Assembly (NCBI GenBank): GCA_019722365.1
Contig: JADFUC010001317.1
Coordinates: forward strand, 1-64,000
Length of the DNA: 64,000 bases
Direction: 5' to 3'
Source of the DNA: Lithospermum erythrorhizon
Taxonomy: Eukaryota; Streptophyta; Magnoliopsida; Boraginales; Boraginaceae
In this document: in pieces, positions 25,900-37,838 of the stretch
Layout of the letters: every line of letters starts with the position of its first letter
How positions within the stretch are numbered: the stretch's first letter is position 1
The notes under the pieces: model-generated
Told to the model about the DNA's origin: nothing
Database searches by the model: none
Seen by the model: the letters and a program-made list of their open reading frames with translations, nothing else
Translations under genes and position numbers: made by a program

Positions 25900-26510
25900 A
25901 AAGAATGGAGGGCTGCTATGAAGAACAAATATAGTCCAATCTGCCAGACGATGAGAATAGATGTAAATCTTTACTTGACCCTTTCTATTGTGAAAGTCAG
26001 GAAGAAGAAGGGCGTGTGTTTTGCTATGGGCTAGCTAAGATGCATACTTAAGTATGATGGCAGTTCTTCGTCACTCGTCACAACAAGGTAGCAATAATGT
26101 TAGATGAGCCAATAAACTAGTCATGAAACAAGCCTAGTAGATGTTAACAAAAATAGACTAACATTAATGGTTGAAGCTAACAAAAATAGGCTAACATTAA
26201 TGGTTGAAGCGCTCAAAAATCTGGTCATCAAGTAAGCAAAAAAAGACACATTGACCAAATTCGCGCCTCAACCATTAATGTCAGCCTACTTTTGTCAGCA
26301 TCTACTTCTCTTGCTTCATGACCAGTCTTTTGGCTCATCCCACCTGTGCTACCTTGTTGTGTTTCATCAAACTCAACTATGCATCATGGCTAACCCATAA
26401 CTGAATACCCTTCTTCTTTTGGCTTTAAACAAGAAAAAATCAAATAGAATCTCCATCTCTATTTCATCAACTTTTAATATCTAGACCATATTTGTCATTC
26501 GCCAACATCT
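25900..26510. mobile_element. Inverted pair of plant transposase-like fragments
   Basis: The + strand at about 25960-26030 reads DENRCKSLLDPFYCESQ and then EEEGRVFCYGLAKMHT before a stop. The - strand at about 26440-26380 reads the related RRRVFSYGLAMMHS. Beyond these, about 26060-26215 and 26255-26370 are inverted copies of each other (a DNA word ACATTAATGGTTGA lies near the centre of both arms). The GRV-x-GYGL style tail recalls the Ptta/En-Spm transposase family, but that naming is tentative. No intact transposase exists. Confidence 0.45.
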
Positions 26511-26934
26511 CTATTCTCTCTAAAATCATATACATAAGTAGTTAAATATTATAAGCTACATACCTAACAATAAATCAAGAAACAACACAGCCCCAACAAA
26601 TAATGCTAAGCAAAGAAAAATCAGGAAAGCCAACTCTTTGACGAATAGTCATAATAAGCAAAAGAAATCAACATAACAAATTGTAGAGAAGTATGCAATA
26701 TGCAAGTAACAAGCATAAGATCGAATAAAAAAATAAGTAAAAAATAGAATAAAAGATATCTCAAAGTCATTACGAAAACTTGCTCAAATATTTGATTAAC
26801 CATTTTATTAGTTGGGTTCCCTTACAATCCTTTTCATATTGAAGCTTCATTCTCTTAGCAATAGAAGGCAGTTCACCAGTGGAGTCGACCTACAAAACTT
26901 TCAAATGATTAAATTACACATAAACATTTAGATT

Positions 26935-27245
26935 ACAAATGAAGAACATCATAAAAGTTACTACTTACGATTTTGAGCACTTGATCGTGTGTGACTATTT
27001 GAGCCACCGACATGAGTTTCCATTCCACCATCTTGTGACCTCCGGTTTTTGGAAATTTATAGTAGAAATCTTCAACTGCATTTCCTCTCACCATTATTCG
27101 ACCCAACATGTTCAGACTCTCAGTCTGTTCTTTAGGAATGTCAGAGGATGTTTAATGAGACAGCGAGATGCCATTTTGATCTTGGCACGACGAAGTGCAC
27201 TCCTTTTCATCCTTGCAATGAAGTTCTTGTAGGAACTTGCTAAAT
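26935..27245 (-). pseudogene. Possible further transposase fragment
   Basis: On the - strand, 27230-27130 contains ALRRAKIKMASRC, loosely like the NRAKxK region of Ptta-type transposases. It lies near the inverted pair described above. The match is weak and stops interrupt it. Confidence 0.2.
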
Positions 27246-28792
27246 GCACAAGGAATATCTTATGGACTGTCTCATTAATCTCTGCCGGTATAATATATCA
27301 TTGCTATAGAAAAAAATAGTTAGATTTGAGGTGAAAATATTGAAGCAGGAGCAAGAATATTTGTTCTAATGTCACAAGAAAATAATATTGAAACAAGAAC
27401 AAGACAAATTGGCAGTGTCATCTATTGAAAACCATAAGCAATATATACCACAAGCGATACTAATATTTTGTGATGTTCCTCATCAATAAGGGATTCAAGT
27501 TATTTTGTGATGTTTATTCATCAGTAAAGCTAGGATTCGAGTTATTCCTTACATAACATATAATAACAATACTACATATCATTTCAATTCATAACATCAA
27601 AGTTAATGATATTGTGAAAAAAAACCAAACTCCAATCTACAACAGTTTTCCATTAGTGTAGCAACGACTCTCTCATTAGCAATAGGGTTGCAACGAGTTT
27701 CATAGTATTTGTTACATATTCGTGATAATTATTGATTTATTTGTCAAAATTACAATAACTAGCTCATAGTAAAGTTATTATACAATATGTATATTTTCTT
27801 CATGTACATGGATGATAGATACATGTCCATGTAAGAATTAAGTATGTTCTATTCTTTTTGTGTATTTAGAATGTGATAACACGTTAGTAGTTAGCATATT
27901 ATCAGTTGTTCAAGTTATTAAGATTTTGTGATGTTTCTTTATTAATAAATTATTTGAGTTGTTCCTCCTATAACATGTAATAATTCCAACTAACATTTTA
28001 ATCCATCCGTACTTCTTGTCTTAGCTCTTGTCTTTGACGATGAGTCCTCCTCGTTGCACGGCCTTCAGTTGCTAGGAAGATAGCATTCCCCATTCACTGA
28101 CTTGTGGTTGACGATGCCCTCTAAACTCCTCTTTTCGAGCGGAACGCTTCTGCTGAATGAATTTTGATCTCTCTAGAAATGCGACCTTATTTTGTTGCTA
28201 CAAGTGTCTTTCAGAGAGGTTCAGTTCAAATCAATTCAATCAACAGGGCGGTAGGGTAGGAAGACTCGAATCTTATGTTGCATGAATGAATCAAAAGATC
28301 ATGAAAGCAACATCAAAATAACATTTCAATTTATAATATTCATGGTGGACAACGGGGTTGCAATGGCTAAAAAGGTGCCCAAATATTTCATCCGGAAATT
28401 TAAACTTCCCTACAAACATTTCAATCAAATTTTTTTAGTTCCCCCCCCCCCCAAATTTCAACCCTAAATAAAGTTTCAATGTCTCACATTTCCTTATTCA
28501 AACATTTATCTCATACTCTTCTTTACTTTTCAATTCCCTAAACCTTCAATTTTTTTTCTCCAAAATTATTATGCTTTTAATCTTTCTCTTCTACAAAGAA
28601 ACATTTTGTCAAAATGTATGAATTAAATATTTTGGTTTTACTAAAAACATTTATGATATAAATGTAATATATTAACATTTGATAAAAATATTTGAGATAA
28701 AAATTTATAGAAGGATGTTATTAGAAGCCTTGATTTATGTCATTGAGTTAAGATAAGCTAAAGCTTATTAAATCTCCAGATCTTGTTTAAGC
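27246..28792. other. Intergenic region, nothing recognised
   Basis: No gene could be supported. There is a run of 12 cytosines at 28441-28452 and a G+C-richer patch at 28020-28290. Confidence 0.5.
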
Positions 28793-29700
28793 TGTTGGAA
28801 ATATGAGATGTTATATCTACGTAAATAATATTGCCCGTTGAAAAATTAGATTATCTGGCGATTATTACATTTAAATAATAATAAGTTCGGACATATGTTA
28901 ATTGTTGGACAATTAATATATTATGATTAGCTCGATTGAATATATTAAGCATAAATTAATATATTGCTAATTTCGATCGAGCCTAAGAGGTCACACACAA
29001 CAACTTAAACGAACTATAATACGATTATAACTTTCGGGGTTTAAAATGTAATTGTATGAGAATATTGGGGCGAAATTTCAATTGTTGGAATTTCACCTAG
29101 TTCGACTATAATGAGGAAATGATCAGGGTTCTGGAATTTTCTTTGTGTAGTATAATTCAAAGATATTTTTACACGCCCACTTCACGTTGCCTTTATGTTA
29201 GGGATAAGTAAGAAGATTACAGAAACCTTCTGCTTGCTTTTACTCGCTTAGTCGACTAAGAGGAGAGATTTTTTGCCAATGACTCTAGAATTTTAGTTAT
29301 GTTACAATGGTGTTTTATATTCATATCTAACTAGTTTTTAAAACTATTCGGATGCAATTCTGCAGTCTTTCACGGATTATACAAAAAAAAAAATCGCCAA
29401 TTCTAGTGTACTTTCTTTTGGAATACTTTAATGGTAGCTGACGGATGAGCTCATATGCCCAAGTAGAGTATCTCCCGAGTATCGGCCTGCCGATAATTGG
29501 CCCAGGAACTCTTACGTGCGTTTCTTTAGAGCGATTAAGCGAAAGCAGAAGCAGATGAGAAAACTATTTCTTTAAGGGGAGGGAGTTGAGGTCGAGCAAT
29601 ATGGAGGGAGAAAATTCTAGCAATTGGAAGAATTATGACGATAAATTATGAGGGAGCTATAGCGTTTCAAGGACAAAAGATCTATTTTTACAAAATTTGA
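28793..29700 (+). mobile_element. Copia LTR fragment, + orientation
   Basis: It begins TGTTGGAAATATGAGATG and follows the reverse complement of the LTR at 34279-35265 for several hundred bases (ATTACATTTAAATAATAATA, then a TTCGATCGAGCC word, a CACACAACAACT word and an ACTCTAGAATTTTAGTTATG word). The right end could not be fixed because it diverges after about 29330. Confidence 0.6.
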
Positions 29701-29739
29701 GGCACAAAATTCTCTTCTTTAAACTCCATGATAGTTGAC

Positions 29740-30230
29740 CATTTTAGGGATGAGGTGTTACAGGAATTTTTCTCAACAGCATCCGCCGTAAAAACACATA
29801 AATACTAGATATAATATTCTAGAATTATGCTTTTAGAAAGAAGATTAGAATCTTTATCCCTGCACTTTAGTCGTATGGGGAAATTTCCATATGATTGAAT
29901 ATTCGCCCCCAAAGTCCTTATATAGTTTCATTTAAAACCTAAATGTTTCGCCGTGTTTCTTTTAAATGAGGAAGTTATAATATTATTATTAGTTGGATAC
30001 TTGTTTGTGTGTGGCCTCTTGAGACGGATCGGCAAATGAATATATTAGATAATAAATGGCGATTATCATCTTGTATAGAATTACGAAGCGGACCCTAGTA
30101 AGCCGTCGTAACTCCCTACTTTAGATCTGGGTAAATCCTAAATACTCGGTGTCAAATAATTGTATATATTGAGCTTATAGTTTTGAATGTTTAAATCCGA
30201 TTGATGTCCCAAATTGTTCAGCCAGACGTT
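29740..30230 (-). mobile_element. Copia LTR fragment, - orientation
   Basis: It shares with the LTRs at 34279 and 40611 the same words in the same order (GGAAGTTATAATATTATTATTAG, then TTTGTGTGTGGCC), in the same orientation as those LTRs. It is followed on the right by the copia-associated block at 30400-32050. Confidence 0.45.
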
Positions 30231-30399
30231 TTTATGAAAAATCGATTATCTCGTATTTCCATTACTCCTTTTCACTTGGAATGATTTATGAGATCGATTT
30301 ATGAGTGCACTTAATGCATACTTAAGCTCCCAGATCGAAATCTTCCAAAATATCGGTTGTGCGAGATCCCGCAATACACCCAGTTACTTTCATTAAATT

Positions 30400-32060
30400 A
30401 CTCTTATAGTATACTCAATAAATGTTGTTATGATCCTCCTATTATAGGGGCGTTAGTCTGAGTCAATTACATTACTTGGTCTCTATTTGAAATCACATTA
30501 AACTCAGTGCAGAATACATGATTGGCATAAGCTCTGTGAAATCTTCTTGGGACATAGATATTTTATCTTTGAGTTCTCACGGCGGTCCATTGTCGATACT
30601 ATGGCTCAAGCTTGTTTCAAGCTTCGTAAACCCATGTGATTTGATTACGATATCCATACTCGCTTCGATCAAATGTGTATGATCGAGAACATCTTGTCGT
30701 TGTAATTGTTTGATTCCGTTCGATGAACACTAGCTAGGGATGAAGCGTCTTGTTTTCATGGGCTTTGTTAAGTGTTCTTGTTTTCGAATAAATGTATCCA
30801 AAACCTCTCGAAATAACAGGATTGCGGTGGAATCAACAAAAGTTTGTTACTTATAGTAAAGAAGTGTATATTTTGTATGTACCGTCATTGTGTAGAAACA
30901 GCTTGATGGATTTAGTCTGAAGCTCAAATTCAAAAATATTGTCATACAATGATTTGTGTATGACATTTGAAGCAGAAGAACTGGCTCAGCTAAATCTAGC
31001 ATGACTAAGAATCGAGAGAGAGAAGAACATTACTTCCTCTTTATATGTTTATACTAGTGTGGTTGATTAGTTGGGTATCTACTCAAATGTTGTTCTTTGT
31101 TCACAACTTTATGCATATATGCACTTCTATTTTCAACTATTGAAGGAAGTGTCATGCTCTTGCTTAGCGTCACTAGGATCGTACTTGAGATGCGGTCTGC
31201 AGGCTTACATTGAAAGCTGCAGAGATATGAGCTAGGCAACCTTTTCAAGATTACAGCGTTAGATTTATAATCCGACTTGCTAACTATTCACAACTTCTCG
31301 GGTTGTAATTTACAGCCCCACTTTCGGTCTACGTTGCGGTCGTTTGTTTATTATTACAAATCTGACCCTCTTTTTCATTGCTCTTGCTTTCAATACATGC
31401 AACTGCGAAGTGAGACAAAGTTGTATCTCTTGGTAAGGTTAACATTTAGGAGATTCACTTGGATAATAGTTAGATGTCTTGTCAGTATAGAAGGCAGAAC
31501 TCAACTTATTGAGTTTAGTAATTAGATCTCTATGAATTCTAGAAAGATTCGAGCCATCCCTCGATCTTTTATAGAAAAACCCATACACAATCTAATTTTG
31601 TGTAGTTGTGTTATTCTCTATCATTAGTATGTCTTTCACATACTAAAATGCGATAATAACTAGGCGACTCCTGCCGACCTTACTTCTATCGAGAATAATA
31701 GTTTCCATTAATGAGTTCAAACTATTCATTAACTTATGTAAATGTCAATTATTGTAGATTTGGATAATCTAAAAATATTTATGATTAATAAGAATTTCTC
31801 CAGTACAAGAATCACCTTGACTTGGATAAATTTTATTTATCAGTCGAATATTGTAAACATGGATATTTCCATTAATCGTATATATATATTGATAGTTATT
31901 TGTTCATGATAAACTTGTTTATCTTGGAGTAAATCTTTTAATATCCAGATCTGTATTTGGAATATTTAAACTATCTCTAGATCATACAAATCCTGAATCA
32001 TCATCATTGTTGTACATGGTTATATCCTTAAAAGCATTACCTTTCGTAGTCGAGGCAACA
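30400..32060. repeat. Copia-associated block, copy 1
   Basis: About 1.7 kb non-coding block matching 59280-61070 in the same orientation. Shared words include TATAATCCGACTT, ATTAGTATGTCTTTACATACT-like sequence and TCATCATCATTGTTGT. Part of it is also seen at about 35580-35720. It follows - oriented copia LTRs, so it is likely the 3' internal end of that family (inference). It ends abruptly near 32060, where another element begins. Confidence 0.55.
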
Positions 32061-32084
32061 CATTAGGGTGTTTAACATGTAATT

Positions 32085-33941
32085 GGGCAATCGAGGACTC
32101 GGAGCTCGAGCAACTAGATGTCAAGATAGCTTTTTTACATGGAGAGTTGGATGAAGAGATTTATATGACCCGGCCGAACAGGAAGGAGGAGTATGTTTTG
32201 CAGGTTGAAGGAAATATTTGTATGGTTTGAAGTAGTCTAGAAGCGTTAGTCACGAAATTTGATATTTCATGTGGTAGAGAGATTGGGTATTCGAGTCCGT
32301 ATGGCCGGTTGTGTTTATTACCCCTTGAGGATAGTGATGGTTTCACTTATACGCAGTTACGCCATGTGACACCTGTTGATAGTTGCGGTTGGAAACTCAC
32401 GGTATTCAAAGATGAAGGTTTACTCGATACGAGTTTGAAATGAAGGATTTGAGTCTTTCTTGATGAAGATTTGAGGAATGGAATATTTAGGGATAGAAGT
32501 CAGAAGAAAACTTTTTCTATCATAGAAGGCTATGTTGAGAAAGGTTACGTCGATTTGAGCATGAGCTGTGCTAAACCAATTGAAACTCTAGTTAAAATGC
32601 TGGCGTCATGCATTTCATTTGCACCTAAATCATCTAGAGGTAGCCATGGAGCAGCATGCACTTGCTCCCCAGTGTAGTCGGGAGTTACGATATACGCGTT
32701 GCGCTGGAGCGATGTTCGCATGTTGTTAGTATTGTCGGTAGGTTCATTATGGAATACGGTAAGAAGACATTGGCGGGCAATGAGAGGATTTTAAGCTATG
32801 TATCTCGAGAATGCGTCGTGTGGATTTTTTGTTATGGTGGAGATAGTGGGTGTTTAATTTCCTAGATACTACGATTCGACTATCTTTGGAGATGTAGACG
32901 GTAGAAGATCATGACTAGTTGTATTTATTCTTGGTGGTTACATTTGTGAGTTGGAAAGCTACATTTGCAATCCATGGTGGCTTTACAGCAGACTAATGAG
33001 GTAGAGTATAGCGCTACGAGAGCCCCAGGAGGGTATCTGGTGAGAGGACTAGTTAGTGATAAAGGCGGCATCACGATCATGCGGTGGTATATTGTGACGG
33101 TTGAGTCTGATATGCTTAACCCGAGGATCGAGTTAAATGCGTGATAGAGCGACGCGTTGATGTGCGATATTATTTTCTAAGGGTGAGAAGAATCGGGGTA
33201 AACGAAATTAGGTCCCTAAGATGTTATCTCCAGCGTATACAAGGAGGCATTCCTTAGTCTGTCGTAGGACTAAGGAAATGTTCTGTTCTGGCAGTTCGCG
33301 TAGTAAGTTTCGGCATTTTTACGGACTTCTTTAAAAATTCAGTAGTTGATGTGGCATGACAACGTCACGAGGCGAAACATGTGCATCACAGTGCTGTTCT
33401 GCCTTGTCCCCGTTACATTATCTGAGTACATCACGAATGCTGTTAGTACATCACGGTGCATTTTGAGCATTCGATTTTGGGAAAGTTTTCTATTGGCGAA
33501 GATGATTCGAGTCGAGGTGAATCGTTGAAATATGCATTGAATCGAATTTTGCATCGGCGAGGAGAAGAGATCGGAGGCCCAGGTCGGGGTTAAACCCAGA
33601 CGAGTCGAACCGATTGAAAGAGGTAGGAGTAGGCAGAAATCGGGACTGGTCGGGTTAACAGTCCGACCTCGGGACATAGAAAAGACGATCAATCGAGCGC
33701 GTGGGACCATACAGTCTAGACCTCGGGATATTTTGTGGCGGTTTGACTTAGATATTTTGACTATAAATAGATCTCTGACCCATTCTGAATCTCTGTAACC
33801 TAAACATCTGATATAGGAAGATATATACTTAGTTTAGGGTTTGTAAACGAATAGTTACAACTAGATACCTTTCAATCATGTCTGTATTCTTTCTATTATA
33901 GTGGGAAATTCTGGTGACTACTGGTGGATTAGTGCAACAGC
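32085..33941 (+). mobile_element. Ty1/copia element remnant, + orientation
   Basis: On the + strand, 32090-32190 reads ELEQLDVKIAFLHGELDEEI, the conserved copia reverse transcriptase block. At 32945-33130 a broken frame gives VSWKAT, a VALQQTNEVEYSA segment and RGLVSD, the copia RNase H. An LTR-like piece (about 33522-33941) follows, with a TATAAATAG box at about 33760 and a GCAACA end. The element has stops and frameshifts throughout and no recognisable 5' part. Confidence 0.7.
33522..33941 (+). repeat. Putative 3' LTR with internal TATA box
   Basis: About 420 bases starting TCGTTGAAATATGCATTG (consensus TGTTG expected) and ending GGATTAGTGCAACA. It contains TATAAATAG, then CTCTGTAACC, and lies about 370 bases after copia RNase H. 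The partner LTR is not in the window, as far as can be seen. Confidence 0.5.
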
Positions 33942-34278
33942 GTCGTTGGGGATACGGCGTTAAAGATCTGGTGTTATTTGCACTGTACATTTCCTTTACG
34001 TGATTAGCGTGATTTCCCCAGATTCGCATCCGTTATAACATACTTGTTTACTCTGTCACGTCAACTTTTGTTTATTTGGTAGGGTGTACGAAGATGCGAA
34101 GCAGGCTTGAGCAGCATTGAAATCGAATCGAAAATCACTTGAAATTTTTTGTACATAACTAATTTAGGTTTGAGGAGCTCCGTCTTGAAGCGTAGGTTCC
34201 GTCTTTGAGAGAAATCAGCGATTACCCGATGAATAATGTTTTTATTAAAAAAACTAATTTACTTTAAGTAGGCGATAA

Positions 34279-35265
34279 TGTTGGATTTTGCAATTAAATA
34301 TAATTATAAAAGTCGTAACTAGGACTCTACGAATACAATAAAAATAATAACATACAAGTGTGTACCTTTCTTTTGGAATTTGCAGCGGAATATATTTGAG
34401 GAGACTCTGAATAATCAACGTAGATTGTCTCTCGAAATAGTCGCGATGTATGGAGCGAACCCTCAGGTGAGCTTTACTAGAACTATTAAAATATTAAACT
34501 GTACAGTAGGTTGGGCAGATTATTCCAAAGGAAATTTTCCACTGACTAATTAAATTATGAAGAGAGGGGAGAGGGAGAGGGAGAGGGAGAGGGAGAGAGA
34601 GAATTCTCAACTTCAAAAGTTGGAACAATTGGTGCAAGTGATTTCATGAAAATCATGGCCTTTATATAGGCACTTAGGCCCTAAATTTTAGCCATCTACC
34701 ATAACTAAAATTCTAGAGTTTCAAGCAAAAATTTCTCCTCTTATTTCTCCATTTAATTAGAGCTAAAAGCAAGGTAGGATTGTTACAGGAATCTTAAGCC
34801 AACATCTCCAAAAATAAAGAGAGCACGTAAAGGTGGATGGGTAGAATATTCGATAATTATTCTCTGAATAGAAGACCAGGAACCGCATCGTCTGACGTGC
34901 GATTCGGCCCATGGGGTATTCCACCTATTGGAATTTGCAGCTGATATTCTACATCTGAGTTATATTTTGAACCCCAGAAATTTATAATATTATTATAGTT
35001 CGTTTTAGTTGTTGTGTGTGGCTCTTGGCTCGATCGAAATTAACGTATATTCATTTAATTTTAATAGAACATTATATTAATATATAGATTATGTGATTGT
35101 AATAAGCAATCATAACCACAAGTCGTCGAGTTACAATATTAATTGTCCAATAATTAAAATATGTCTGAACTTATTATTATTTAAATGTAATAATGGTGAT
35201 TATGCAATCTAATTGTTCAACGAGCATATATTTATGAGAGATATAACATCTCGTGTTGCAGCAAC
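34279..35265 (-). repeat. 3' LTR of the copia element
   Basis: Nearly 1 kb, matched by 40611-41569 over its full length (shared CTACGAATA, AATAATAACATACAAGTGTGT and CATGAAAATC words). It contains a (GGGAGA)n run at 34561-34602 that is much shorter in the partner. The right end reads TGTTGCAGCAAC instead of the expected CCAACA, so its last bases are altered. Confidence 0.8.
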
Positions 35266-35978
35266 TCGCTTGCTTGGGCCGATCCGCCAAATGCAACGTC
35301 CAAGCCAGTCGAGCTATGATAAGGTGGTATCGTAATACTGTGTACATAGTATCTTGGTGGTATAAAGTATTCTTGATACCGGTATAATCTTGGTGGCAAT
35401 CGCCGATTCTCAAGGCACGATAATCAGCCGTTATATCAGGTGTGCAATTTCATGCTGTGTACAAGATTTCACAACTACACTTGTAGTTATAGAACACAAG
35501 TCTTTTATAATCCTCTGTTACGGAAGAGCGTTTGAAGCGGAGTTCAATGCAGCTACTTTCGTATAAAGAGTAAACCGGGTCTACCGAGTCTAAAATATCC
35601 ATTTAACACTTAGCCTTACATGAAACTTCTTAGGACATGGTATCTGATGCTTACAAGTTCTCGTGATGGTCAATGTTCGATATCGCAGTTAAAAGCGGAT
35701 TTACGCACCATATACCTATGTGATTGAGTAGAGCAAAAGTTCTCCATACGATTCAAGAAAGCATTGATCGGTGTCGACACATCTGTCCAGTCGTGTTCTA
35801 TTCGATAGTGAACAGATTAGGAACTAGAATATCATTGTTTTCTAGGCTTGATAGAGACGGAGTTTCTTGTTTGACTCATAACTCCAAAGACCTCTCTGAA
35901 AACTTTATATTCTGAATGGAATAAATTTCATTACTACATCTTAATGATACATACATATACATTATAAATAAATAAATA

Positions 35979-36026
35979 ATATATATATATATATATATAT
36001 ATTATAATATATATATAATATATATA
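35979..36026. repeat. (TA)n microsatellite
   Basis: Imperfect TA run of about 48 bases inside the copia element. Confidence 0.9.
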
Positions 36027-36805
36027 CTTAACCATATATATGTTGATCATAGTTGTAAAAACAAATGATATATTTTATTGAATCTGGAATTTTAAAATTC
36101 AATCATTGTCTTACAATCATTTAGCACATATAAAGAAAAAACTAGCTCTACTTAAGGCCCAGAGTACTCGCGCGTGTCCTTAAGACCGATCACCCATACG
36201 TGTGTTTGTCATTCTTGCTTTGAGATAGTGGTTTAGTTAAAGGGATACACTACATTATCGTTAATTAGGAACGCATATTCTACTTGTCTCCTCTGTCGGT
36301 TATCTCCGAATAGATGATGCTTCGAGTGCGTTCTTTGTATACGTGATGTGATCTTGGTTCATAGCTTGGTATTGCTCGGTGTTGCTCAGCGGTATAACTC
36401 TACTAGACCTTGATCTTGCGTCTTACTCTAAGTTCCTTCGCGGAACTTCTTGATCAGCGAACTCGCCCCTTTACTTTAGAAGGTGCGATCTACTCGACAC
36501 GTTGTCGAGTCGACTACGGTGCGCTGGCTTCTTACGCGAGCGTTAAGCGTATTCATGCAAAATACGCAGCAGTTGAGATCAACTATCGTCTCTCTATCGG
36601 TTTAGAAACTAGCATCGGTGTAACCCTCTCTTAATAACTTCATTATACATATATCTAGGAACATATCTTTAGTCCATTGTAAGTGCTTAAGTATGGCGCC
36701 CGGCTGCGATCAGTGATTTCACCGGGACATGATTGAGTAGCGACTTGTTACACTCGGAAGCGTGCGATCGTGCGGACATGTACATAACATGGCATACGTG
36801 ATGGA

Positions 36806-37838
36806 TCATGGGCGTGCATAAGGACCGTCGATCATCGCTTCTCTTGACCTCGTTTGTGGACAATCGGAATGGCTGAGAGTAATGCCATGTCTCATGGGGA
36901 GGTTTCCTTTCTTGGAATTATCCATCTTAAATCTTTTCAACACTTTATCAATATAAGTGTTTTGGCTTAATCCAATAAGCCTTTTAGATCGATTTCTATG
37001 GATCTTAATTTCAAGAATATATTGAGCTTCTCCTAAGTCTTTCATAGAGAAACACCATGACTTGATAGATTGGCATGGAGTATGTCATTCCTATGATCAA
37101 TATGTCTATGCGAGGGACTATAAATGCAATGTTTCTACTCCGCTGACCATCTTTTTATACACAAAGAGTCTTCTTAGTTTCTAATGAAACCAAATTCTTT
37201 GATCGCCTCATTAAAGTGGGGCTGACTCGAGTTAGTTCGATCAGCATTTCAGGTGGGTCAAGTTGAACTTCCTGCATATAAGTGGGGAATTTCCGCCTCA
37301 CGAGGTGAATCGGTCATGTTTTCAGCGTTGACTTCCTCATTTATCTTGAACAACTTCAAGATTATCACTTCTTTTGTATCTGCTTGGCTAAGTATTCCTT
37401 CCTGAGAAAACACCATCTTTAAATGATCTTGTTCTACGTGCTTGTGTATAAATAATACCACATGGTTTCTTTCGGATAACCAATGAAAAATATTTCTCAT
37501 ATTTGGGTCCAAGTTTGTCCTTAGTTCTTGACATAGTCTTCGCTACTAGTCTCATGTAACCTATCTTGGGACGGTTCCCAAACCACATACGTCTTGGGGA
37601 GATACATGGTGATTTAGTTGGACATTTGTTTAGTGTGTGCATAGCGATTTGTAATCGTATCCCCAATGGCAGTTCGGATATTACTTTCATCATGGAATAG
37701 AACCATATCTAATAGTGTTGATTTCTCCTTTTTGGATACCATTATGTTGAGGTGTTCAAGCGAGTGAGCTATGATCTGATACCGCACTTTTAGATGTGTT
37801 TCAAATACATGGCTTAAATATTCTCCTTTCCTATCCAA
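36806..37838 (-). pseudogene. Copia pol remnant (integrase and reverse transcriptase)
   Basis: On the - strand, 37838-37614 gives DRKGEYLSHVFETHL and STLLDMV (integrase core). 37693-37388 gives HTLNKCPTKSP and MWFGNRPKIGYM (integrase C-terminal part, normally a P-x-E-x-W-x-G-x-(R/K)P region). 37512-37258 gives RNHVVLFIHKH, and 37045-36806 gives MKDLGEAQYILEIKIHR and GLSQNTYIDKVLKRFKM, the copia reverse transcriptase tail. The pieces lie in three frames with gaps, so the gene is dead. Gag (expected between 38500 and 40500) was not readable. Confidence 0.8.

Noticed and set aside
33339..33710. A 123-codon - strand frame
   Set aside because: Overlaps the + oriented copia remnant and its LTR and has no recognisable domain.
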